Positions 1 through 5,453 of a stretch of 10,867 nt of DNA are shown piece after piece. The position numbers and the translations under genes were made by a program. Positions within the stretch are counted from its first letter, which is position 1; every line of letters starts with the position of its first letter. A model generated the notes under the pieces. The model had not been told where the DNA came from. It made no database searches and was given only the letters and a program-made list of their open reading frames with translations. Source of the stretch: Comamonadaceae bacterium (GTDB taxonomy: Bacteria > Pseudomonadota > Gammaproteobacteria > Burkholderiales > Burkholderiaceae_C); NCBI GenBank assembly GCA_947460165.1, contig CANHKH010000069.1, positions 1 to 10,867 on the forward strand, in the 5' to 3' direction.

Positions 1-200
1 ATGGCCGGGTGCAGGAGTTGCGCCTGCTCGCGCAGCGCGTGGCGCACCCCGGGGTCGGTCATCAGGGCCGCGGTGGCAGGCGCGCGGGCGCGCAGCCAGT
101 CTTGCAAAGCGGTTTCGGCACGGGCAATGGTGGGCCAAATGGGCCAGAGGGTGTCGTCCAGGTCCAATGAAATGGCCCGGACTTTGGTTCGGTCAAGCAT
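1..200 (-). CDS. HAD-family hydrolase, N-terminal part (runs off left edge)
   Basis: Reading leftwards from the ATG at 198-200, 66 open codons run to the window edge with no stop. The protein begins MLDRTKVRAISLDLDDTLWP. The stretch SLDLDDTLW is HAD motif I: Asp13 would be the phosphorylated nucleophile and Asp15 the general acid/base, with Thr17 after them. The family mostly hydrolyses phosphate esters of small metabolites in the cytoplasm; the substrate cannot be told from 66 residues. The cap domain and motifs II-IV lie outside the window. The gene is divergent from hemH, with only 21 bases between the two start codons, so the two promoters must overlap or lie inside the opposing gene. No Shine-Dalgarno is obvious upstream of its ATG. 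I am confident of the fold assignment but not of any function. Confidence 0.85.
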   Translation of the reverse strand, partial: MLDRTKVRAISLDLDDTLWPIWPTIARAETALQDWLRARAPATAALMTDPGVRHALREQAQLLHPA

Positions 201-221
201 GGTGGGGGAGAATACCGCACC

Positions 222-1325
222 ATGCCGTTTTTGACCGAACCCACCTACACCCATGGCACTGCGCCTGCCCATGGCGCACGCACGGCGGTTTTGTACTGCA
301 ATTTAGGCACGCCCGACGCGCCCACGGCCCCGGCCTTGCGGCGCTATCTGGCCGAATTTTTGAGCGACCACCGCGTGGTGGAAATTCCCAAGCCCATTTG
401 GATGCTGATCCTGCACGGCATCATTTTGCGGGTGCGGCCCAAAAAATCGGCCGCCAAGTACGCCAGCATCTGGACCGAGCAAGGCTCGCCCTTGAAAGTG
501 TGGACCCAGGCGCAAGCCAAGCTGCTGGGCCAGGTGCTCCAGCAGCGCGGCCACCATGTGCAGGTGCGCTACGCCATGCGCTATGGCCAACCCTCGGTGG
601 CCACGCAAATTGAAGAACTCAAGGCCCAGGGGGTCGAGCGTGTGCTGGTGGTGCCCGCCTACCCGCAGTACAGCGGCACCACCACAGCCAGCGTGTTCGA
701 TGCGGTTTACGCCTGGGGGCAAAAAGCCAGGCGCCTGCCCGAGATGCGCTTTGTCAACCATTACCACGACCATGCGGGCTACATTGCCGCGCTCGCGCAG
801 ACCGTGCGCGCGCATTGGCAAACGCACGGCCAGCCTGAACAGCTGGTCATGAGCTTTCATGGCGTGCCTGAGCGCACCCTGGCCATGGGCGACCCTTACC
901 ACTGCGAGTGCCACAAAACCGCCCGGCTGGTGGCCCAAGCTTTGGGGCTGGCCAAGGACAAGTACACCGTCACCTTTCAGTCGCGCTTTGGCAAGGCCAA
1001 GTGGCTGCAGCCTTACACCGAGCCCACGCTCATCGCCATGGCCCAGGCGGGCACCAAGCGGGTGGACGTGATGTGCCCGGGGTTCACCTCTGACTGCCTG
1101 GAGACGCTGGAAGAAATCAGCGACGAAGCCCGCGAGGCTTTCATGCACGCCGGTGGCGAGCAGTTCCACTACATCCCTTGCCTGAACGACCACCCGGACT
1201 GGGTGGCTGCGCTGGCCGATGTGTGCGAGCAGCACATGGGCGGCTGGGACACCCTGGCCGCGCCCGACGCTGCCGCCCTGGACCACAGCCGCCAAGCCGC
1301 GCGTGCCATGGGCGCTGAGCGCTGA
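222..1325 (+). CDS. hemH: Ferrochelatase (heme synthase step, HemH)
   Basis: Inserts Fe2+ into protoporphyrin IX, the last step of protoheme synthesis, at the cytoplasmic side of the membrane. The 367-residue protein matches the length of proteobacterial ferrochelatases. Visible family blocks are VLYCNLGTPDAP (residues 23-34), the KSAAKYASIWTEQGSPL block (75-91), VVPAYPQYSGTTTASVFDAV (143-162), SFHGVPERT (211-219) with the probable metal-binding and catalytic His213, and CPGFTSDCLETLEEI (285-299) with the conserved Glu294. The ATG at 222 gives the usual short N-terminal extension; a purine-rich GGGAG at 206-210 lies 11 bases upstream, a little far but usable. The hslR gene follows after 37 bases on the same strand and is probably cotranscribed. 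The C-terminal tail (from about residue 340) is low in conservation. The enzyme identity is secure. Confidence 0.97.
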   Translation: MPFLTEPTYTHGTAPAHGARTAVLYCNLGTPDAPTAPALRRYLAEFLSDHRVVEIPKPIWMLILHGIILRVRPKKSAAKYASIWTEQGSPLKVWTQAQAKLLGQVLQQRGHHVQVRYAMRYGQPSVATQIEELKAQGVERVLVVPAYPQYSGTTTASVFDAVYAWGQKARRLPEMRFVNHYHDHAGYIAALAQTVRAHWQTHGQPEQLVMSFHGVPERTLAMGDPYHCECHKTARLVAQALGLAKDKYTVTFQSRFGKAKWLQPYTEPTLIAMAQAGTKRVDVMCPGFTSDCLETLEEISDEAREAFMHAGGEQFHYIPCLNDHPDWVAALADVCEQHMGGWDTLAAPDAAALDHSRQAARAMGAER

Positions 1326-1362
1326 GAGCCGCTGCTTCTCCATCGACAGGATCAGCAGCGCC

Positions 1363-1767
1363 ATGGACAAAATGCGCATAGACAAGTGGCTGTGGGCCGC
1401 CCGGTTTTTCAAAACCCGGTCGCTGGCCACCGAGGAGTTGGACAAGGGCCGGGTGCAGATCAACGGCCAGAACGTCAAGCCCGCCCATGACGTGAAGCCA
1501 GGCGACACGGTCAAACTCCAGCAAGGACGCATGCCGCGCACGCTTGTGGTGCGGGGCTTGTCCATGCAGCGCGGCTCGGCCCCAGTGGCCCAGCAGCTCT
1601 ACGAAGAAACGCCAGAGAGCATTGCGCTGCGCGCCCAGTTGCAAGAACACCAGCGCCTGCACCCCGAGCCCGCCGACAGCCAGGCCCATGGCCGCCCGAC
1701 CAAACGCGACCGGCGCGATTTGAGCAAAGCCTGGGACCAACGCTGGAGTGCGTCGGCGCACGAGTGA
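1363..1767 (+). CDS. hslR: S4-domain RNA-binding protein, HslR family (heat-shock protein 15 type)
   Basis: A 134-residue basic protein starting MDKMRIDKWLWAARFFKTRS. The S4 RNA-binding fold covers about residues 4-65, with RIDKWLWAARFFKTRSLATE (5-24), the GRVQINGQNVKP strand (29-40) and PGDTVKL (46-52). In E. coli, HslR (Hsp15) binds free 50S subunits carrying stalled nascent chains and helps recycle them; that role is known for the family and inferred here. The C-terminal tail (about 95-134) is charged, with RPTKRDRRDLSKAWDQRW, as expected for an RNA contact. I chose the ATG at 1363 because it sits just ahead of the conserved S4 block and has AGG 12 bases upstream; the ATG at 1372 is an alternative, and the same frame is open further upstream into hemH but without family similarity. 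It follows hemH by 37 bases and converges on orn. Confidence 0.92.
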   Translation: MDKMRIDKWLWAARFFKTRSLATEELDKGRVQINGQNVKPAHDVKPGDTVKLQQGRMPRTLVVRGLSMQRGSAPVAQQLYEETPESIALRAQLQEHQRLHPEPADSQAHGRPTKRDRRDLSKAWDQRWSASAHE

Positions 1768-1777
1768 GGCTCAGGCG

Positions 1778-1802
1778 GTGAGTGCTGAAAAAAGCACCTC
1801 AC
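1778..1802. terminator. Imperfect hairpin between convergent hslR and orn
   Basis: GTGAGTGCT (1778-1786) and AGCACCTCAC (1793-1802) pair with one bulged C around a GAAAAA loop. It starts 11 bases after the hslR stop. Neither strand has a clear run of T after the stem, so it is not a textbook intrinsic terminator. It may still slow polymerase or protect 3' ends of the two facing transcripts. Confidence 0.35.
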
Positions 1803-1807
1803 GCAAC

Positions 1808-1834
1808 AATTCGCCGGCAGGCCGGCTCTACAGG
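1808..1834. repeat. REP-like palindrome overlapping the orn stop codon
   Basis: The core GCCGGCAGGCCGGC (1813-1826) is a near-perfect palindrome able to fold with a very small loop, flanked by ATTC before and TCTACAGGG after. From memory this resembles REP elements of Pseudomonas and relatives, which have a GCCGGC-type stem followed by a TCCTACA tail. It lies between convergent genes, the usual place for such repeats, and the orn TAG stop (CTA at 1828-1830) falls in its tail. Only one copy is in the window, so repetition in the genome cannot be shown here. Confidence 0.4.
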
Positions 1835-2421
1835 GCAGCGGCCGCTTGGTCACGCAAAAAATGCGTGCGGTAGTGGATCAACTCGTCAATGGACTCGTGC
1901 ACATCGGCCAGCGCCGTGTGCTTTTGGGCCTTGCGAAAGCCGCTGTACACATCGGGCCGCCAGCGTTTGGCCAGCTCTTTGAGCGTGCTCACGTCCAGGT
2001 TGCGGTAGTGCAAATAGGCCTCCAGCTTGGGCATGTACTTGACCAAAAACCGCCTGTCTTGGCTGATGGTGTTGCCGCACAGGGGTGAGGCGCTTTTGGG
2101 CACATAGCGGGCAATGAACTCAAGAATGTGCTTTTCTGCCTCGGCCTCGCTGACTGCGCTGGCCTTGACCTTGTCAATCAGGCCGCTGCGGCCGTGGGTG
2201 CCTTTGTTCCAGGCGTCCATGGCGCCCAGCAGGTCGTCGCTTTGGTGGATGACCAGCACCGGGCCTTCGATGCGGGGCGTGAGATGCGGGCCGGTGATGA
2301 CGATGGCAATTTCAATCAGGCGCTCTTTGTCGGGGTCCAGGCCGGTCATTTCGCAATCGAGCCACACCAGGTTTTGATCGGATTTGGCAAGGACGGTGGG
2401 GGGGGCTTGTGTGTCGGGCAT
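1828..2421 (-). CDS. orn: Oligoribonuclease (DEDDh 3'-5' exoribonuclease)
   Basis: Degrades 2-5 nt RNA fragments and pGpG to mononucleotides, finishing mRNA decay and cyclic-di-GMP turnover in the cytoplasm. The 197-residue protein carries all DEDDh catalytic residues: Asp22 and Glu24 in LVWLDCEMTGLDP (18-30), Asp122 in CGNTISQDRRFLVKYMPKLE (115-134), and His168 and Asp173 in HTALADVHESI (168-178). The AYLHYRNLDVSTLKELAKRW block (135-154) is also typical. The N-terminus is about 16 residues longer than that of E. coli Orn, with an unconserved MPDTQAPPTVLAKSDQ stretch; a later start is possible but no in-frame Met lies between residue 1 and the catalytic block. The stop codon lies inside a REP-like palindrome, so the tail DQAAAAL may be partly set by that repeat. 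The start codon lies 35 bases from the divergent M48 protease gene. Confidence 0.97.
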   Translation of the reverse strand: MPDTQAPPTVLAKSDQNLVWLDCEMTGLDPDKERLIEIAIVITGPHLTPRIEGPVLVIHQSDDLLGAMDAWNKGTHGRSGLIDKVKASAVSEAEAEKHILEFIARYVPKSASPLCGNTISQDRRFLVKYMPKLEAYLHYRNLDVSTLKELAKRWRPDVYSGFRKAQKHTALADVHESIDELIHYRTHFLRDQAAAAL

Positions 2422-2456
2422 GGGCTGATTTTCACTGATCCCCTAAACTTCCTGGG

Positions 2457-3731
2457 ATGCAAGACCTTTCCTCGGCTTTCACCTTGTTTTTCTGCGCCGC
2501 CCTGTTGCTGGGCGTGCTGGCCAAGCTCTACCTGAGCGCGCGCCAAGTCAGGCATGTGGCCCAGCACCGTGCCCAAGTGCCTGCTGCGTTTGCCAGCACC
2601 GTGACCCTGCAAGCCCACCAAAAAGCGGCCGACTACACCTTGGCCAAGTCCAAGCTGGGCATGCTGGAGCTGGCACTGGGCACGGCCGTGCTGCTGGGCT
2701 GGACCTTGCTGGGTGGGCTCGATGCCTTGAACCGACTGATTCAAAGCGCCAGCTGGGCGGCGGGCAACCCGCTGTGGGCCCAACTGGCACTGCTGGCCGC
2801 CTTTGCCTTGATTGGCGGCTTGATCGACCTGCCGCTCAGCCTCTACGCCACTTTTGGGCTGGAAGAGCGCTTTGGTTTTAACAAAATCACCCCTGGCCTG
2901 TGGGTCGCCGACTTGGCCAAAGGCCTGGTGCTGGCCGCGGTCATTGGGCTGCCCATTGCTGCGCTCATCGTGTGGCTGATGGGCGCGGCCGGCGCGCTGT
3001 GGTGGTTGTGGGCCTGGGCCGTGTGGATGGGCTTTAACCTCTTGGTGCTGGTGCTCTACCCCACCGTGATTGCGCCGCTGTTCAACAAGTTCCAGCCGCT
3101 GGACGACGAGGCCTTGCGCACCCGTGTGACGGCGCTCATGCAGCGCTGCGGCTTTGCCGCCAAGGGCTTGTTTGTGATGGACGGCAGCCGCCGCTCGGCC
3201 CATGCAAACGCCTACTTCACCGGCTTTGGCGCGGCCAAGCGCGTGGTGTTTTACGACACGCTGCTCAAGCAATTGAACCCCGGCGAGGTGGACGCGGTGC
3301 TGGCCCACGAGCTGGGCCACTTCAAGCACAAGCACATCATCCAACGCATCGCCATGATGTTTGCCATCAGCCTGGCCGGTTTTGCCCTGCTGGGCTGGCT
3401 GTCGCAGCAGCTGTGGTTTTTCACCGGCCTGGGCGTGCGGCCCCAACTGGCCGCGCCCAACGATGGGCTGGCTTTGCTTTTGTTCTTGATGGTGGTGCCC
3501 GTGTTCAGCTACTTTGTCTCGCCGCTGTCGGCGCGGCTGTCGCGCAAGCACGAGTTCCAGGCCGACGCCTACGCCTGCCAGCAGGCCAATGGGCAAGACC
3601 TCTCCAGCGCCTTGCTCAAGCTCTACAAAGACAACGCCAGCACCTTGACGCCAGACCCGGTGTACGCGCGCTTTTATTACTCACACCCCCCGGCCTCTGA
3701 ACGGCTGGCCCGCTTGCAAGGCGCCGCATGA
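2457..3731 (+). CDS. M48 family membrane zinc metalloprotease (Ste24/CAAX-protease type)
   Basis: A 424-residue integral membrane protease of the M48A (Ste24-like) type; in eukaryotes this family trims prenylated proteins, while in bacteria the natural substrates are mostly unknown and a role in membrane protein quality control is an inference. Hydrophobic segments are seen at about residues 8-26, 70-88, 105-125, 155-178, 181-203, 298-318 and 336-354. The catalytic HELGH is at 284-288 (zinc ligands His284 and His288, Glu285 as base), and the third zinc ligand is Glu366 in SRKHEFQADAYA (362-373). Family blocks NAYFTGFG (251-258), KRVVFYDTLL (261-270) and the C-terminal FYYSHPPASERLARL (406-420) are all present, so the enzyme looks intact. 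It is first in a coupled operon: its TGA overlaps the phhB ATG by four bases. Only 35 bases separate it from divergent orn, so its promoter must reach into orn. Confidence 0.95.
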   Translation: MQDLSSAFTLFFCAALLLGVLAKLYLSARQVRHVAQHRAQVPAAFASTVTLQAHQKAADYTLAKSKLGMLELALGTAVLLGWTLLGGLDALNRLIQSASWAAGNPLWAQLALLAAFALIGGLIDLPLSLYATFGLEERFGFNKITPGLWVADLAKGLVLAAVIGLPIAALIVWLMGAAGALWWLWAWAVWMGFNLLVLVLYPTVIAPLFNKFQPLDDEALRTRVTALMQRCGFAAKGLFVMDGSRRSAHANAYFTGFGAAKRVVFYDTLLKQLNPGEVDAVLAHELGHFKHKHIIQRIAMMFAISLAGFALLGWLSQQLWFFTGLGVRPQLAAPNDGLALLLFLMVVPVFSYFVSPLSARLSRKHEFQADAYACQQANGQDLSSALLKLYKDNASTLTPDPVYARFYYSHPPASERLARLQGAA

Positions 3732-4048
3732 CACGCACTGTTCACCAACACCGCCGCGCCCTGGGCCCCACCGAGCTGGTCACGCAGCTGACAGCGCTCA
3801 ACGGCGAGCGCCCGCAAGGCTGGCGCCTGATGGACGGTGCGCTGGAAAAAAGCTTTGGCTTTGCCAATTTCCACGCCACCATGAGCTTTGTCAATGCGGT
3901 GGCGCACATCGCCAACATGGAAGACCACCACCCCGACCTCAAGGTGAGTTACGCGCAATGCACGGTGCGGTTCAACACCCACGACGTGCAGGGCATCTCG
4001 GTGAGTGACTTTTTCTGCGCCGCCAAGGTCGACGCCTTGCTCGATTGA
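3728..4048 (+). CDS. phhB: Pterin-4a-carbinolamine dehydratase (PhhB/PCD)
   Basis: Dehydrates 4a-hydroxytetrahydrobiopterin, recycling the pterin cofactor of phenylalanine hydroxylase (Phe to Tyr); homologues in bacteria without that hydroxylase may serve other pterin reactions. The 106-residue protein has the usual size. The active-site block HIANMEDHHPDLKVSY (60-75) contains the conserved His67-His68-Pro69, and the third conserved histidine is His85 in RFNTHDVQGIS. The C-terminal pattern GIS..DF..A..VD (89-103) is typical. The ATG overlaps the M48 stop (ATGA), and its own stop overlaps the rsgA start (TTGA), so it is translationally coupled on both sides. No phenylalanine hydroxylase gene is in the window, but fumarylacetoacetase, which acts later in Phe/Tyr breakdown, lies on the opposite strand about 1.4 kb away; a functional link is only a suggestion. 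Confidence 0.95.
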   Translation: MTRTVHQHRRALGPTELVTQLTALNGERPQGWRLMDGALEKSFGFANFHATMSFVNAVAHIANMEDHHPDLKVSYAQCTVRFNTHDVQGISVSDFFCAAKVDALLD

Positions 4049-5007
4049 AGGGCCGCGCCAAAGGGCCGCAGCAAGCGGCTGGCTCAGGTTTGCAGCGTGA
4101 GGGCTTGGTGATTGCCAGCTTCGGCCGCCATGTGCTGGTGGAATCTCCCGACGGCGAGCGCCGCCTGTGCCACCCGCGCGGCAAGAAAAACCAGGCCGTG
4201 GTGGGCGACCGCGTGCAGTGGCTGCCCTCCGAGGACGAAGGCACCATAGAGCGCGTCACGGACAGGCGCAACCTGTTTTACCGCCAAGACGAATTGCGCA
4301 CCAAGTCTTTTGCGGCCAATTTGGACCAGGTGCTGATTTTGATTGCGGCCGAGCCTGAGTTCTCCGAAAGCCAACTCACGCGCGCGCTGGTGGCGGCCGA
4401 GGCCGAGCGCATCCGGCCCCTGATTGCATTGAACAAGCGCGACCTCGCTGTGCCCTTTGAGCGCGCCTGGGCACGCTTGGGCAACTACCGCGACATGGGC
4501 TATGAGGTGCTGGCGCTGGCTGTCAAACCCAACGGTGACCAAAGCGACCAAGCCCTGGCCGACTTGCCCGAGCGCCTGCAGGGCAAAACCACGCTGGTGC
4601 TCGGCCCCTCGGGCGCAGGCAAAAGCAGCTTGGTCAACAGCCTGGTGCCCAGCGCGCGGGTGCTCACGGCCGAGATTTCACAAGCCCTCAACTCGGGCAA
4701 GCACACCACCACCAGCACCACGCTGTACTGGCTGGACGAGTCGCGCCAAAGCGCCTTGATTGACTCGCCCGGCTTTCAAGAGTTTGGCCTGCACCACATT
4801 CCGCCCATGCAACTGGCCCAGCTCATGCCCGATGTGCGCGCGCACGCGCACGCCTGCCGCTTTCACAACTGCACACACCTGCACGAGCCGGGCTGCGGCG
4901 TGATCACCGAGGCGCAGGTGCAGGGCCGGCCCAGCCGCATCAGCGCCAACCGCTGGCGGCTGTACCGCGAGTTGTTTGACGAGCTGTCGCAGCCGCCGCG
5001 CTATTGA
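4045..5007 (+). CDS. rsgA: Small ribosomal subunit biogenesis GTPase RsgA
   Basis: Circularly permuted GTPase that acts late in 30S subunit maturation and is stimulated by the ribosome. The 320-residue protein shows an OB-fold region (about 18-75), then the GTPase motifs in permuted order: NKRD (G4, 130-133), GPSGAGKSS (G1 P-loop, 187-195), HTTTST (switch I, 220-225), DSPG (G3, 240-243). The C-terminal zinc site is formed by Cys271, Cys276, His278 and Cys284 in CRFHNCTHLHEPGC. The start is TTG at 4045, overlapping the phhB stop as TTGA. There is no good Shine-Dalgarno at normal spacing, which fits translational coupling; in-frame TTG or GTG codons near 4090-4110 are possible but would cut into the OB fold. 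The basic N-terminus (MKGRAKGPQQ) is as expected for an rRNA-contacting protein. It is the last gene of the M48-phhB-rsgA operon. Confidence 0.97.
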   Translation: MKGRAKGPQQAAGSGLQREGLVIASFGRHVLVESPDGERRLCHPRGKKNQAVVGDRVQWLPSEDEGTIERVTDRRNLFYRQDELRTKSFAANLDQVLILIAAEPEFSESQLTRALVAAEAERIRPLIALNKRDLAVPFERAWARLGNYRDMGYEVLALAVKPNGDQSDQALADLPERLQGKTTLVLGPSGAGKSSLVNSLVPSARVLTAEISQALNSGKHTTTSTTLYWLDESRQSALIDSPGFQEFGLHHIPPMQLAQLMPDVRAHAHACRFHNCTHLHEPGCGVITEAQVQGRPSRISANRWRLYRELFDELSQPPRY

Positions 5008-5058
5008 GGCTTGGGCCAGCTTTTGTCCATGCGTGTTGGCGGTAGGGCTTGTAGCCGG

Positions 5059-5115
5059 ATTAAAGTTCAAGCTGGTGTGTTAAAAGAAATTTGCCATGAC
5101 TGCCAAAAAAACTGA
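5059..5115 (+). pseudogene. Possible 3' remnant of a RelE/HigB-type toxin gene
   Basis: Eighteen codons read IKVQAGVLKEICHDCQKN, then TGA at 5113-5115, overlapping the start of the helix-turn-helix gene by 20 bases. The tail pattern (a small alanine/glycine turn, then L.E..HD..) recalls, from memory, the C-terminal end of RelE/HigB-like toxins that are encoded just upstream of this type of HigA antitoxin and commonly end over its start codon. The frame is open back to the rsgA stop at 5005-5007, but the codons before 5059 show no family likeness, so about 90% of the toxin would be missing. The stretch is AT-richer than its surroundings. The match is short and could be chance. Confidence 0.3.
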
Positions 5116-5422
5116 TCGCGTCTCTACAGAGTTGGTCGAGATGGCTGCGCTGCTGAACAAGCACGAGCTGCTGACCGCACACGACCTGGGCCGCATCAAG
5201 GCGATGTCTTCAACGCCGCCGGCTTATACGCCTGAGCGTGTCGCACAAATACGCATCAAGCAGGCGAAGATGAGCCAAGCCGTGTTTGCAGGCTTGCTCA
5301 ATGTGAGCACATCGACGGTACAGAAGTGGGAGTCCCCCGCCTCGGGGAAACTCCCTGCTGGTGCCGCAGCCAAGCTGCTTCAAATCATCGAGAAAAAGGG
5401 CATTGCGGCGCTCGCGGTCTGA
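5096..5422 (+). CDS. XRE-family helix-turn-helix protein, HigA-type antitoxin, apparently without toxin
   Basis: A 108-residue DNA-binding protein. Residues 10-38 (STELVEMAALLNKHELLTAH and following) correspond to the N-terminal helical part, and residues 45-105 form a lambda-repressor-like HTH: TPERVAQIRIKQAKMSQAVF (45-64), recognition region LNVSTSTVQKWE (68-79), then LPAGAAAKLLQIIEKKGIAA. The SQAVFA.LLNVS...VQKWE pattern is typical of HigA/YgjM-like antitoxins, which bind their own promoter and neutralise a RelE/HigB toxin. Only 88 bases separate it from rsgA, too few for the usual ~100-residue toxin, and none follows, since fahA converges on it after 31 bases. Codon use is somewhat less GC-biased than in neighbours, which suits horizontal origin. 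The purine stretch AAAAGAAA at 5082-5089 may serve as a weak ribosome binding site. It may now act as a solitary regulator; its targets cannot be told. Confidence 0.85.
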   Translation: MTAKKTDRVSTELVEMAALLNKHELLTAHDLGRIKAMSSTPPAYTPERVAQIRIKQAKMSQAVFAGLLNVSTSTVQKWESPASGKLPAGAAAKLLQIIEKKGIAALAV

Positions 5423-5425
5423 AAC

Positions 5426-5445
5426 GCAGCCGCTCGGGCGGCCGC
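5426..5445. terminator. GC-rich hairpin between convergent HTH gene and fahA
   Basis: GCCGC (5429-5433) pairs with GCGGC (5438-5442) around a TCGG tetraloop, and two more base pairs extend the stem beyond one A:C mismatch. It fills most of the 31-base gap between the two facing stop codons. Reading towards the left (fahA transcript) it is followed by GTTTC; reading right it is followed by ATCCTTATT. The T tracts are short, so it would be at best a weak bidirectional terminator. Confidence 0.4.
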
Positions 5446-5453
5446 ATCCTTAT

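Noticed and set aside
1..234. 77-codon plus-strand frame at the left edge
   Set aside because: It is antisense to the HAD gene, which shows a clear DLDDT motif, and is Arg/Ser/Cys-rich.
303..1565. 420-codon open frame on the minus strand across hemH and hslR
   Set aside because: It is antisense to two well recognised genes, has low-complexity His/Gly/Ala/Leu-rich composition and no family motif; such frames are common opposite GC-rich genes.
2407..2456. Possible promoter for the M48 gene (TTGTGT with AT-rich DNA downstream)
   Set aside because: No -10 hexamer lies at a suitable distance; the match is too poor to report.
2346..3596. 416-codon minus-strand frame opposite the M48 protease
   Set aside because: Gln/His/Gly-rich shadow of the protease gene with no domain; the protease on the plus strand has HELGH and all other family blocks.
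5036..5064. Possible promoter for the HTH gene (TTGGCG, 17 bases, ATTAAA)
   Set aside because: Only 4 and 3 of 6 consensus bases match and the region may be remnant coding DNA, so it is not listed as a feature.
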